DNA from: Eubacterium plexicaudatum ASF492
Lineage (GTDB): Bacteria > Bacillota > Clostridia > Lachnospirales > Lachnospiraceae
Direction of reading: 5' to 3'
Assembly: GCF_000364225.2 (NCBI RefSeq)
Contig: NZ_AQFT02000001.1
Location: forward strand, 6,126,501-6,190,500
DNA: 64,000 bases
Shown here piece by piece: positions 36,688 through 46,073 of this stretch. How positions within the stretch are numbered: the first letter of the stretch is position 1; each line of letters opens with the position of its first letter. The position numbers and the translations under genes are program-made. Below the pieces are notes generated by a model that was not told where the DNA came from, did not search any database, and saw only the letters and a program-made list of their open reading frames with translations.

Positions 36688-37463
36688 ATGGAAGAGACAG
36701 TTTTAATCTGTGAAGATTCGATAGAAGGGATTCTGACAGGTGTATACAAAGCGTACGAATTAAAAAAGACCATAATTTCATCCATCTGCAGACATCAGGT
36801 ATCGAAAATTATCGTTTGTTTTCGACATATCAGGAGGTTGAAGCAGACGAAGAAAAAAGCGGAAAAGTACTGCGGACCATTTACCAAAGATTCGGATCGG
36901 AAGCATATACACAATTGTGCCAGGCAATGGTATCTTGTGATACGGAAAAAGCAGATGCGGTATATCATACGATTGTGGTAGGAATATCCGGCCGTTATCG
37001 CGGCCGTCTTATGGACCATCTGAGCAATCGGTATATCCGCAAAGCGTTTTCTTTAAGTCGAAATACCGGAATTGAAATTCATCATTTGCTGGGATTTCTG
37101 CGCTTTCAGGAATTGCAAAATGGGGTGCTGCTTGCCCGGTATGGTCCTAAAAATGATATTACGGCACTGCTTACGCCGCATTTTGCCAATCGACTGCCAA
37201 ATGAAGACTTTGCCATCTATGATGAGCAGAGAAAGTATTATGCGGTGCACCCGAAAGGGAAGCAGTGGTACCTTGTACGGGGAGAACTGCCGATTTTGAA
37301 AGAACAGGAAGTATATACACGGCAGGAAGCGGAATATCAGATGCTGTACAGACATTTTTGCGAGTCGATTGCCATAACGGACCGGAAAAATTTGCAGCTG
37401 CAGAGGAATATGCTGCCATTGCGTTTTCGAAAGTATATGGTTGAGTTTGCAAATATGGATTAA
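36688..37463 (+). CDS. DUF4130 DNA metabolism protein (frameshifted)
   Basis: About 258 aa protein of the TIGR03915/DUF4130 type, partner of the radical SAM gene upstream. Some members are fused to or resemble uracil-DNA-glycosylase domains. Marks: opening LICEDSIEGILTGVYKAYE, RLMDHLSNRYIRKAFSLSRN, and the C-terminal WYLVRGELP. The frame breaks at an A6 run (36762-36767); one added A gives ELKKDHNFIHLQTSG and joins the halves. The pair is under the SOS-like promoter at 35232. The molecular function is not known. Confidence 0.82.
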
Positions 37464-37532
37464 GTTTTGTGCAGTTTGCCCGATGGCATCCTGTAAATAT
37501 TTCACAAAATATTAAAAATTCCCATATATGAC

Positions 37533-37561
37533 TTGACAAATAGTTTTAAAAATGTTAGTTT
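37533..37561 (+). promoter_or_regulatory. Promoter of the PTS operon
   Basis: Perfect TTGACA (37533-37538), a 17-base spacer, and a weak -10 TAGTTT (37556-37561). It lies just before the RAT element. Confidence 0.5.
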
Positions 37562-37576
37562 TTTATTCAGATGATA

Positions 37577-37651
37577 TAGTGTGTAACTGGTAAGCAGGCA
37601 TTAACTATGCATAAAATCAAGGGATGTTTATGCATATGAATGTCTGCTTTT
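37577..37651 (+). promoter_or_regulatory. RAT antiterminator site overlapping a terminator
   Basis: 37577-37605 resembles the ribonucleic antiterminator bound by BglG/LicT/GlcT proteins (core GTAACTGGTAAGCAGGC). Its right half, AAGCAGGCATT (37592-37602), also pairs with AATGTCTGCTT (37639-37649). ATGCATAAA (37607-37615) pairs with TTTATGCAT (37627-37635) inside, making a long terminator stem that ends in T's. The two folds exclude each other, which is the classic antitermination switch. Confidence 0.7.
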
Positions 37652-37685
37652 ATGCATAAAACACCCGGAAAACAGGGAGGCATTT

Positions 37686-39844
37686 ATGAAAGACAAAATT
37701 TTTGGAGTGTTGCAGCGTGTTGGGCGTTCGTTCATGCTGCCGATTGCAATTCTGCCGGTTGCAGGTTTGCTGCTTGGCGTCGGGGGATCGTTTACAAACG
37801 AAACGATGCTGAATACGTATGGACTGATGGGAATTATGGGTCCGGGAACGATTTTAAATGCGATTTTACAGGTTATGAGTGCGGCCGGGGATATCGTATT
37901 TACAAATCTTCCGATTATATTTGCCATGGGTGTTGCGATTGGTATGGCAAAGAAAGAAAAGAAGTAGCCGCATTATCGGCAGCAATCGCATTTTTTATTA
38001 TGCATGCTTCGATTGGGGCGATGATTACGAATAACGGCGGCCCGGAGACAATGTTAAGCGGTGCGACGACATCGGTTGTCGGCATTACATCGCTGCAGAT
38101 GGGTGTGTTTGGCGGTATTATCGTTGGACTTGGTGTGGCTGCGCTTCACAATCGGTTTTATAAGATTGAGCTGCCACAGGTATTGTCATTTTTTGGCGGT
38201 ACCAGATTTGTGCCGATTGTAAGTGGTCTGACATATACGGCAGTCGGTATTTTAATGTTTTTTATCTGGCCGGTCATTCAGCAGGGTATTTATGCGGTCG
38301 GCGGTGTTGTTTTGGAGTCCGGTTATGCGGGGACATGGGTGTATGGTCTGATGGAACGTGCATTGATTCCGTTTGGACTGCACCATGTATTTTATCTTCC
38401 GTTCTGGCAGACAGCGCTTGGCGGTACAATGGAAGTGAGCGGTCGTGTGATTGAAGGTGCACAGAACATCTTCTTTGCACAGCTGGCAGATCCGTCCGTA
38501 GAGCATTTTGCGGTGTCCGCAACAAGATTTATGTCAGGGAAGTTCCCGTTAATGATCTTTGGTCTGCCGGGTGCGGCGCTTGCTATGTACAAAACGGCAA
38601 AACCGGAGAAAAAAGAAGCTGCAGCAGGTCTTTTGTTATCTGCAGCGTTAGCTTCCATGCTGACCGGTATTACGGAACCGCTGGAATTTACGTTCTTATT
38701 TGTAGCTCCGCTGCTGTATGGAATTCATTGTGTATTTGCAGGTCTGGCATATATGCTGATGCACGTGTTTAATGTAGGCGTAGGTATGACGTTTTCCGGC
38801 GGTTTGATAGACATGTTCCTGTTCGGTATTTTACAGGGAAATGCAAAAACAAGCTGGGTATGGATTGTTATCGTAGGTATCGGATATTTTGTCGTATATT
38901 TCCTGCTGTTTTCATTCCTGATCCGTAAAATGAATCTCAAGACACCGGGACGTGACGACAATGAAGAAGTAAAACTGTACCGCAGAAGTGATGTGGATGC
39001 ACGCAAGAACGGAGAATCCGGACAGGGCGCAGCGCTTTCGGAAGAGGATGCGTTATCTGAGACGATCTGTCACGGACTTGGCGGCAAGAAAAATATTTCG
39101 GATGTGGATTGTTGTGCGACCAGATTACGCTGTACGGTACACGATTCCAAACTTGTGGATGATGCAATGTTAAAATCTACCGGTGCATCCGGTGTCGTAC
39201 ACAAAGGAAACGGTGTGCAGATTATTTACGGACCGCGTGTAACGGTAGTTAAATCCAATCTGGAAGATTATCTGGAAACCGCACCGGATGAACTGTACCA
39301 GCCATCAGAAGGAACCGCGCAGCAGGCTGCGGAGCAGAACGGTTCCAAAACGGCAAAGAAGGCAGAAGGAAAACTGTTACGTTCGGAAATTATTTCCAGT
39401 CCGGTAAATGGTGTGGCTGCAGATTTATCGGAAGCGCCGGATGAAGCGTTTGCAGGCCGGATGATGGGTGACGGAGCTATTGTAACACCGTCGGAGGCAA
39501 AAGTCGTTGCACCGGAAGACGGAGAGATCAGCTTTGTATTTGATACAAAACATGCAATCGGATTTGTAACTTCTGCCGGAACAGAGTTGCTGCTGCATAT
39601 GGGGATTGACACGGTAAAACTGAACGGTAAAGGGTTTGAAGTATTGGTGAAAGACGGAGACAAAGTAAAGAAAGGCGATTTGTTAATGAAGCTGGATCTG
39701 GCTTATTTAAAAGAACATGCACCATCACTGGCATCTCCGGTACTCTGTACGGAGCTTTCGGACAATCAGAAAATACGGTTGCTGAAAAGTGGCAATATTC
39801 AGGCAGGAGAAGCGTTGTTTGCGATTGATACGTATGAGGCATAA
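37686..39844 (+). CDS. Glucose-family PTS permease EIICBA (frameshifted)
   Basis: About 719 aa phosphotransferase permease that imports and phosphorylates a hexose such as glucose, GlcNAc or a glucoside. Order is EIIC (about 1-420, ten or so helices, with the sugar-site TGITEPLEF), EIIB with phospho-Cys in DVDCCATRLRC, and EIIA with active His in ELLLHMGIDTV. The frame breaks at an A4 run (37957-37960); one A restores GMAKKEKEVAALSAAIA. GGGAGG precedes the ATG at 37686. The adjacent antiterminator and the RAT upstream suggest substrate induction. Sugar specificity cannot be read from sequence alone. Confidence 0.9.
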
Positions 39845-39880
39845 AGAGTTCGGCTGTCATAAGACTTATGGGGAGTAAGT

Positions 39881-40711
39881 ATGTTCAGAATAAAGAAGGC
39901 ATTAAACAATAATACGGTCATTGCAATTGGAGAAAAAGACAACCGGGAGTACCTTCTGATCGGTAAAGGTATTGGCTTTGGAAAGAAAGTAAGCCAGAGA
40001 ATAGAGGTGCCGGGTGCGTGTACCATTTATTCTTTGTATGAGCATACGGAGCGCGGCAACGCGATGGAACTCGTAAAAGGAATGGATCCGGTTTTTCTGG
40101 AAATTGCAGAACAGGTGTTAAAGGAAAGCGAGCGTGTTTTTGGAAAGATAGACTGGAGCATACTCTTTCCGATGGCTGACCATATCGCTTTTGCGGTCAA
40201 ACGCATACGCAGCAGTGAACAAATCAGCAATCCGCTGACAGGGGACATTCGTGCGTTGTTTCATATGGAATATCATACTGCCGAATGTATTCGGCCGATT
40301 CTTGCAGAACGGCTGGATGTGGAGATTGACGAACATGAAGTCGGATATATTGCGTTGCACATTCATTCTGCAATTGAGAATGAAAATGTCGCATTATCCA
40401 TGCAGATCGCAGGGTCCGTAAGAGAATGTATTCATCTGGTAGAGGAAAAGACAGGAAAAAAGATTGACGTAAATTCTCTTTCGTATAATCGGCTGATGAA
40501 CCATGTCCGCTATATGGCAGCACGTGCGGTAAAAGGAGAAAGGCTGAAAGTGGATATGAATGACTATATGTCCGAACAGTTTCCGGATGCTTTCCAACTG
40601 GCCGGTGTCGTATGCGGACATTTGGAAAAGTATCTGAAACGGCCGATGGATGAGGTCGAAATTGGATATTTGGCAATGCATATTCAAAGAGTTGCAGCGG
40701 AACTGGAATAA
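39881..40711 (+). CDS. BglG/LicT-family transcription antiterminator
   Basis: 276 aa RNA-binding regulator. CAT RNA-binding domain at residues 1-55 (FRIKKALNNNTVIA, GKGIGFGKK), then two PRD domains whose regulatory His residues lie in FHMEYHTAE and ALHIHSA (PRD1), and in NRLMNHVRYMA and AMHIQR (PRD2). When dephosphorylated by PTS transport it should bind the RAT at 37577 and prevent termination. It is co-transcribed with the PTS gene and so should control its own synthesis. Confidence 0.93.
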   Translation: MFRIKKALNNNTVIAIGEKDNREYLLIGKGIGFGKKVSQRIEVPGACTIYSLYEHTERGNAMELVKGMDPVFLEIAEQVLKESERVFGKIDWSILFPMADHIAFAVKRIRSSEQISNPLTGDIRALFHMEYHTAECIRPILAERLDVEIDEHEVGYIALHIHSAIENENVALSMQIAGSVRECIHLVEEKTGKKIDVNSLSYNRLMNHVRYMAARAVKGERLKVDMNDYMSEQFPDAFQLAGVVCGHLEKYLKRPMDEVEIGYLAMHIQRVAAELE

Positions 40712-40750
40712 TTTGTAAGGAGTTTGTAGAAAAATACGGATTTTAAAATG

Positions 40751-40782
40751 CGCGGTCTGAAATAACGCAATTTCAGGCCGCG
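40751..40782 (+). terminator. Terminator after the antiterminator gene
   Basis: CGCGGTCTGAAAT pairs with ATTTCAGGCCGCG (one T-G pair) around a 6-base loop. The T tract is short. Confidence 0.65.
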
Positions 40783-40821
40783 TATTTAAGTGTAGTGCTT
40801 ATCCAGGCAGAAAATATTATG

Positions 40822-41376
40822 TTAAGAAATGGTACAAATTTTTCCAATATAGATAAATCCAGCCGTAAAAAATGCTCTTTGAAGACCAATGAGCCAATCG
40901 CCGCTTTCCATATGGCCGATGCCTGAGACACAGCAGGATAACACGGCCAGCTGTGTTCCGGTTAAGTCTGTATTCAGAATATCATCACCCCATAGTATGG
41001 ATTCCGTTACATTGTATTGACCGTCACAGATTTGATCGTTTAAAATCAGTCCGCAGCGATGCATCGGATGATTATATGTGCTGCTGTCCGAAGTATAAAA
41101 TGAAGGAAGCTGCTGCCGCATATAAAATCCATGTGTCGAAATATGTATAACAGAATAGCTGTTTGCATTCAGATTGTCCGGCAATACCTGCTTTTCAAAT
41201 GGCAGTGAGTTCGATGGAGAAATGAAATGCAATGTATCTTTGTGACCCTGCCCATAAAACAGATCTGTCTGATAACCGGCTTGTTGCAGTGCGGATGCGG
41301 CAAAACCGCATTCCTGATCAGAACAATATGTAAGCATTTGTACTTGACAATCAGTGACTATCGTGATAGTATACAT
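40822..41376 (-). pseudogene. CHAT-domain peptidase fragment
   Basis: 184 codons matching part of a CHAT (caspase-like) peptidase domain: catalytic His in VIHISTHGFY and Cys in AVLSCCVSGIG, spaced as in the family. After RAFFTAGF the usual SLW closing block is absent and the frame ends after nine foreign residues. At the 5' end the frame runs into the BlaI-type promoter and operators (41344-41398), so its first 20 or so residues are probably not original. Typical CHAT proteins carry TPR or other domains, none of which is here. Read as a decayed remnant; a short functional protein is less likely. Confidence 0.6.
41344..41372 (+). promoter_or_regulatory. Promoter of the BlaI/BlaR1-like operon
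   Basis: TTGACA (41344-41349), a 17-base spacer and TAGTAT (41367-41372). Confidence 0.75.
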
Positions 41377-41398
41377 ATGAAAACACTATTGCAATAGT
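41357..41398 (+). promoter_or_regulatory. Two palindromic operators
   Basis: ACTATCGTGATAGT (41357-41370, overlapping the -10) and ACTATTGCAATAGT (41385-41398) are two perfect 14-base palindromes sharing ACTAT-N4-ATAGT, 28 bases apart. Position and symmetry fit binding of two BlaI-like dimers. The sequence differs from the TACA-N2-TGTA box of staphylococcal BlaI. Confidence 0.75.
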
Positions 41399-41420
41399 CA
41401 TTTTCCGAGGAGGGAAAGTT

Positions 41421-41786
41421 ATGGAGATGAAATTATTTGATTCTGAGTTGAAAGTCATGGATACGCTGTGGAAAGCAGGCGGCGATCTGCCTGCCGGACA
41501 GATTGCAAAAATTTTGCAGGAAGAGATCGGCTGGAATCGTAATACGACGTATACGGTGATCAAAAAATGTATTGCAAAAGGAGCCATAGAGCGTACGGAT
41601 CCAAAGTTTTTGTGTCATGCGCTTATCACAAGAAAACAGGTGCAGAGTTTTGAGACGGAAGAGCTGATAGACAAAATGTTTGATGGATCCAGGCAGAAAT
41701 TTTTTGCAGCATTTTTATCGGATGGTGATCTGACAGAGACGGAGATTATGCAGCTGAAAGAGATGATTTCCGGACTGGAATTGTGA
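41421..41786 (+). CDS. BlaI/MecI/CopY-family repressor
   Basis: 121 aa dimeric winged-helix repressor. Marks: opening LFDSELKVMDTLW, the recognition region WNRNTTYTVIKKCIAKGAIER (residues 37-56 and on), and the C-terminal dimerisation region with FFAAFLSDGDLTETE. GAGGAGG precedes the ATG. It should bind the two palindromes at its own promoter and be cleaved on signal by the membrane protease encoded ten bases downstream. Confidence 0.93.
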   Translation: MEMKLFDSELKVMDTLWKAGGDLPAGQIAKILQEEIGWNRNTTYTVIKKCIAKGAIERTDPKFLCHALITRKQVQSFETEELIDKMFDGSRQKFFAAFLSDGDLTETEIMQLKEMISGLEL

Positions 41787-41796
41787 GGATGGACGT

Positions 41797-43243
41797 ATGG
41801 GATTATTGGAAATGAGCATTTCTGCAGGAGTGTTGATTTTACTGCTGACGCTTTTGCGAAGAGAACGGTTTTGGTATTTATCCAGGCGGACAATGATGCT
41901 GCTGTGGATGGTAGCGCTGGCAAGACTGCTGCTGCCGGGCAGTCTTCCGGTGCGTAAAGGGATTGCAGTACCGGTATTTGCATGGATGCGGCAAGTGTGC
42001 GGACTGCAGGCGGATATATTGTGGCAGGCGGAGGAAAAAATGGTTGTGCGTACGATGCCTATGCCAAAAGCGGCTTCTTTTGGCACGGCACAGGATATGG
42101 GAATTGGTCTGCAGAAAGCGGCAGCGATTGTCTGGCTGGCAGGCGTGGTGATCTGCGGTATTTATTTTTGTATTGTTACCGAAGAGAGTATCGCCTGCTG
42201 GCAGAGGCTCTTCCACTGGAAAGCATGCCGTCGTCCGAACAGCTGCAGGTTCGGGAAGCATATGAAACAGCTGTGCGGCTGTCAGGGATGCGCATGCGGA
42301 CAGAGTCCGTGCGCCTGCTTGTACATGACAGAGTCCGTACTCCGCTTGTATTTGGTACGATCAGACAGAGTATTATAATCCCCAAAAGCCTGCTTTGTCA
42401 AAAGCAGCAGCTGCAATATATACTGACACATGAAATCGTCCACATCAGACGCTTTGATAATCTTTGGAAACGGTTGTCGGTTGCAGCGGTCTGTATCCAC
42501 TGGTTTAATCCGGCGGTATGGCTGATGTATCGTCTGTTTGCAAGAGATCTGGAATTATCCTGCGATGAACAGGCGCTGTCCGCGTACGGCAGTCGGGGCA
42601 GACAGCAATATGCCATGACGCTTTTAATGCTCGCACAGAATCAAATGGGAAGCGCGTTGTTTTGCAGCGGATTTTTAGAAAATCCGGTCAAAGAAAGGAT
42701 TGAGTCTATTATGAAATATAAAAAATAACAGGAATCGGCGTAATATGTGCAGTACTGCTTGTAACCGGAGCATCTTCCGTATTTGCAACGAATGAGCAGA
42801 CAAATCCGGAACAAAACGAGAAAGCAACGTTACAAAGTACGGATGCGGCGGCGCAAGATACGGACGAAATAAATCCGGTGGAATACGAGATTATGAAAAG
42901 CGCAGATGGAGAGGAACCGGTGGAAACAAGCGGCGGAGCAAACATTCATAATACGGAAAATAAAAAAGGTGAAGAAGACATTATTCTGCGGGTATGTGAA
43001 TCGGAGCAATTGCACGAAGAAGATATTTGGGTTTCTTTTCATTCGGATTCGGAAATTACAGTGTCGGAAACGGACGAGATAAAGTCATCCACACTTAGCG
43101 AACAGACAACTGGAAAACTGGAGCCGGGGAAGACGTACAAATATCATATGACGGAGAAAACGTATGAAGAAATAAATCCGAATTCCGTCAGCAATGCAAA
43201 GGATAGTGAGCCGGAGCTTGTGGAAACACGACATAGCAAATAA
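41797..43243 (+). CDS. BlaR1/MecR1-like M56 membrane protease (two frameshifts)
   Basis: Membrane metallopeptidase that would sense a cell-wall signal and trigger cleavage of the BlaI-like repressor. N-terminal helices (ISAGVLILLLTLL and on), then the zinc motif HEIVH in ILTHEIVHIRRFDNLWKR, and SCDEQAL. The frame breaks at T5 (42165-42169; one T gives GIYFLYCYRREY) and at A6 (42720-42725; one A gives MKYKKITGIGVICAVLLVTG). The second repair adds a further membrane helix and a 150-residue acidic, Thr/Glu-rich extracellular tail. No penicillin-binding domain is present, so the signal need not be a beta-lactam. Confidence 0.82.
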
Positions 43244-43607
43244 TTTTAAAAAGTGTATTCCTGTCGGCAGGATATCCGGACGGACTCAATGACATGGAAT
43301 TTGTTTTATTTTTGCGGAACTTGTATGAAAGAGGTGTGCAGACAATACAAAATATTGGTAAACATGTATAAGAACGTCTGCGGGCAGCGGACATTTTTAC
43401 CAGAGCATATGGGAAGGTATCTGTGATTTTGTGCAATGAGCAGAAAAATAACGGATGAATGACAGATGTGGAAGTAAATGTAAAATTTGACGTTTTTGTT
43501 CGTAAATGTAATAATATGCCGGAGCAGTAAAAGCTTATTGTTATTGAAAACTGCAGTGCATGCTGCAGCAGTCTGAACCGTCCCCGGACGGAGAAATGGA
43601 GGTATAT
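43244..43607. other. Gene-free stretch with a promoter
   Basis: About 360 bases without a supported gene. A likely promoter, TTGACG (43487-43492), 16-base spacer, TAATAA (43509-43514), serves the small gene at 43608. Confidence 0.5.
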
Positions 43608-43826
43608 ATGACGAATAATAAGAAAGAATACTGTGTATACAAGGCAAGCCCGACCGGCATTCAGAGACCGGTTTTTTACGGAAATGAACAGGACTGCCGC
43701 AAGTTCTGTGAAGACAGGGATTTTACTTATATTGACGAACAGCAGGTCGTATGGTATTTGGAAGTCGGCAGCTGCAGACAGGAACACGAGATAAAAATAG
43801 GAGCGAATACGCCGATCAGCGCATAA
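43608..43826 (+). CDS. Small protein of unknown function
   Basis: 72 aa soluble protein opening MTNNKKEYCVYKASPTG, with three Cys residues in the first 45 positions and no membrane segment. The ATG at 43608 has TGGAGG seven bases before it, so it is preferred over an in-frame ATG at 43560. I do not recognise the family. It has its own promoter and a strong terminator, and borders the integrated element. Confidence 0.65.
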   Translation: MTNNKKEYCVYKASPTGIQRPVFYGNEQDCRKFCEDRDFTYIDEQQVVWYLEVGSCRQEHEIKIGANTPISA

Positions 43827-43854
43827 AATAAAGCGTCCGCAACCGGACGGTGAA

Positions 43855-43898
43855 GCTGCCCCTTCTTATGTTAATTGACATAGGAAGGGGCAGTTTTT
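43855..43898 (+). terminator. Terminator after the small gene
   Basis: A 16-base stem (CTGCCCCTTCTTATGT and ACATAGGAAGGGGCAG, one T-G pair), 6-base loop and T5 tract. Confidence 0.9.
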
Positions 43899-43934
43899 AG
43901 TATAAAATTTATGGTGAATTTAGATTATCTCTTT

Positions 43935-44066
43935 AGAAGTTCTTATATGTCGGTATAGCCCGTATTTTCGGGCTTTCCCGACATTTTAGATATGGGGAGA
44001 AGTTCTTATATACCCTCATAACCTCTTAGGTTTTCCCTCTCAATGGTAGTAAAAGAAGTAGTAAAT
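43935..44066. repeat. Left-end repeats and hairpin of the element
   Basis: AGAAGTTCTTATAT occurs at 43935-43948 and 43998-44011, flanking a hairpin (TGTCGG..AGCCCG / CGGGCT..CCGACA, 43948-43983). Two GTAGTAAA motifs follow at 44046 and 44058. The same motif pair occurs at the right end (55743, 55754), so these are candidate integrase arm sites. Confidence 0.5.
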
Positions 44067-44076
44067 CCGTCTGCGG

Positions 44077-45273
44077 CTATGCTGCAATCAGCCTTTCCAT
44101 TTCAGCCCTTGCGGAAGCGAATGTTGCGTGTGCGTAATAGTTCAGCGTCATGGTAATGTTGGAATGTCCCATGATATACTGTAACGCTTTCGGGTTCATG
44201 CCCGCATTGGCTAAGTTGGTGCAGAATGTATGGCGCAGGGTGTGGGGTGTCATTACTTTGGGTAAGGCTTCTTCATGGCATTTGTTGTACTTTTTCACAA
44301 GCCCCCGGAACATGGTAGCATAGTTCACATTCGTTTTCGGGCAGCCGTCCCGGTTGAGGAAAAGGAAATTGCTGTAACCGTCAACGGTGATCTGCTTCGT
44401 TCCTTTGCGGTTCTCCAACACGCGCCCCAACGCTTCATACACTTTTTCACTCATTGGAATTTGTCTGATACCGCTTTGCGTTTTGGGCTTCTCTATGTAG
44501 TAGCCTGTTTCCGCGCTCCGTAAAAGCTGGTGGTCTACATTGATTACCCGATTTTCAAAGTCAAGGTCGGTTTCAGTCAGCCCGCAGAGTTCGGAAATCC
44601 TAAGCCCCGTCCCCAGCAGTATGATAACCTCGTCACGGTATTTCTGATAGACGCTATCACTTTGCATAAAGGATAAAAGGCTTTCTTCCTGTTCTGCTGT
44701 GAGGGGTACTTTCGGCTCTGTGTCGTCCTCGATCACGGTGTTGAGCTGGAAGTCAAAGGGATTTTTCCTTATACAGTCGTCCTGTATCGCTGTGTAAAAG
44801 GCAGCTTTCAGAGAACGCTTATCATTGCTTATGGTCTTGTAGGATATTCCCTTTTCTTTCATGCGCAACGCCCATTCTTTCGCGTCGGACAGTTTTACAC
44901 TATCAATGGGGCAGGAACCAAGTTTATCCGCTTCCAGCAGCTTCATCAGCCGCTTGCGCCCCTGTGTGGTGTTGTACCGAACATTCCCCCGGTGGCGGTT
45001 CTGCTTTGCGTAAAGCTCGCAGACAGTCATTTTCTTTCCAATCGTGTCTATCCCGTCGTCAAGGTCTTTCTGTATCTCTTTTTCCTTTTCTCTAAGGGAT
45101 ATGTCGTCACGCTTCCCGGCAGGGGTCTTGTCCGTAGGCACTAACTTCCACGCATAGACAAATTGCACTTTACCAAAAGTATCGGTATATTTGTAAGCAT
45201 ATCTCCCGTCTTTTCTCTGGCTCTCTCCCGAACGCAAAATGCGGTTTTTATTATCACGTCTTTTCTCCGACAT
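44077..45273 (-). CDS. int: Tyrosine integrase (Tn916 Int family)
   Basis: 398 aa site-specific recombinase that would integrate and excise the element. Start at 45273 chosen because the Tn916-type MSEKRRDNKNRIL opening follows AAGGAGC. Domains: arm-binding N-terminus (1-70, KDGRYAYKYTD), core-binding domain (about 95-180), catalytic domain with Arg in GTGLRISEL, HTLRH box and nucleophile Tyr in NITMTLNYYAH. It reads toward the left end and follows xis. Frame intact. Confidence 0.96.
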   Translation of the reverse strand: MSEKRRDNKNRILRSGESQRKDGRYAYKYTDTFGKVQFVYAWKLVPTDKTPAGKRDDISLREKEKEIQKDLDDGIDTIGKKMTVCELYAKQNRHRGNVRYNTTQGRKRLMKLLEADKLGSCPIDSVKLSDAKEWALRMKEKGISYKTISNDKRSLKAAFYTAIQDDCIRKNPFDFQLNTVIEDDTEPKVPLTAEQEESLLSFMQSDSVYQKYRDEVIILLGTGLRISELCGLTETDLDFENRVINVDHQLLRSAETGYYIEKPKTQSGIRQIPMSEKVYEALGRVLENRKGTKQITVDGYSNFLFLNRDGCPKTNVNYATMFRGLVKKYNKCHEEALPKVMTPHTLRHTFCTNLANAGMNPKALQYIMGHSNITMTLNYYAHATFASARAEMERLIAA

Positions 45274-45298
45274 TGTGTTGCTCCTTTCCATGTCGGAA

Positions 45299-45343
45299 AG
45301 AGCCTTGATATGCCTACATCTATTATAGCATATTCAAGGCTCT
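45299..45343 (-). terminator. Hairpin between xis and int
   Basis: AGAGCCTTGATATGC (45299-45313) and GCATATTCAAGGCTCT (45328-45343) pair with one bulge. On the minus strand a short T stretch follows, so it may attenuate int relative to xis. Confidence 0.5.
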
Positions 45344-45361
45344 TTTTCACTATCTTTTTCG

Positions 45362-45565
45362 CTAAATCGCGTCCAGTGTGTCAATGACTTTTTCAAACTG
45401 TTTCCTTTTGATCTGAATACGGTTGCCGTTCAAGATCACCCAGCCCGCCGTGGGATTTTCCTCTGCAAGTTTCCGCAGCTTGTTTTCCCCAATGCGGAAA
45501 TATTTTGACGCTTCCTCAATGGTAAGCGTGTACTTTTCCCAAATAGGCACACCAGCATTGTTCAT
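45362..45565 (-). CDS. xis: Excisionase (Tn916 Xis family)
   Basis: 67 aa winged-helix DNA-bending protein that directs Int toward excision. Opening and core WEKYTLTIEEASKYFRIGE and GWVILNGNRIQIKRKQFE are typical of Tn916-type Xis. GGGGGATT precedes the ATG at 45565. Immediately upstream of int, same strand. Confidence 0.95.
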   Translation of the reverse strand: MNNAGVPIWEKYTLTIEEASKYFRIGENKLRKLAEENPTAGWVILNGNRIQIKRKQFEKVIDTLDAI

Positions 45566-46073
45566 TCTATAAATCCCCCTTTCAAAAATGGGTAAATGGT
45601 TAATGGTGAAAAAGGGGCTGTGATCGGACGGTTAATAGCGTAACCTCACGGGAGTTTCACCCCTGCATGGTTCTCATGCAGCCCTACCCATTGCCTGCGA
45701 CGCTTTGAACGCTCGGACTGTGGCGGTAAGGGAGTATCATTATATATTCTGCGCTGTCGTCGCCCGCAAGCTGCTAAACTTGCTCCCCGGCGCGGTGTTG
45801 GTCGCTCGGCTGTCCCGGTGGGGAAAAGAAACCCCTGCCGGGATAGCGTCATGGCGCACCCGCCGTATGGCTCGGTGCAAAAGGGACGTATCCGATCTGC
45901 CCTATGCTGCGCCGCCGTTATCTTGCGCCGCTTTCTTTGTCAAGGTTCAAAATCAAGAGCTTGTCGGCTCACGGAAGCATACCGCGCTGGGCGGTATGCT
46001 TCCGTGAGCCGACAAGCAACCCGTAAGCGGAAGCGCGGAAAGGGGGACGCGCCCCGCTGGGGACAGCCTGTGT
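45566..46073. other. GC-rich noncoding region of the element
   Basis: About 500 bases with no convincing gene on either strand (open frames exist only because of high GC). It contains a small hairpin (GCATG-GTTCT-CATGC, near 45665) and the long perfect hairpin at 45959-46017. Confidence 0.6.
45959..46017. repeat. Perfect 27-base inverted repeat
   Basis: Arms starting GCTTGTCGGCTCACGG and ending CCGTGAGCCGACAAGC are exactly complementary over 27 bases (45959-45985 and 45991-46017) around a 5-base loop, GCTGG. No T tract follows on either strand. Its size, GC content and perfection suggest a functional DNA or RNA hairpin. Confidence 0.9.
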
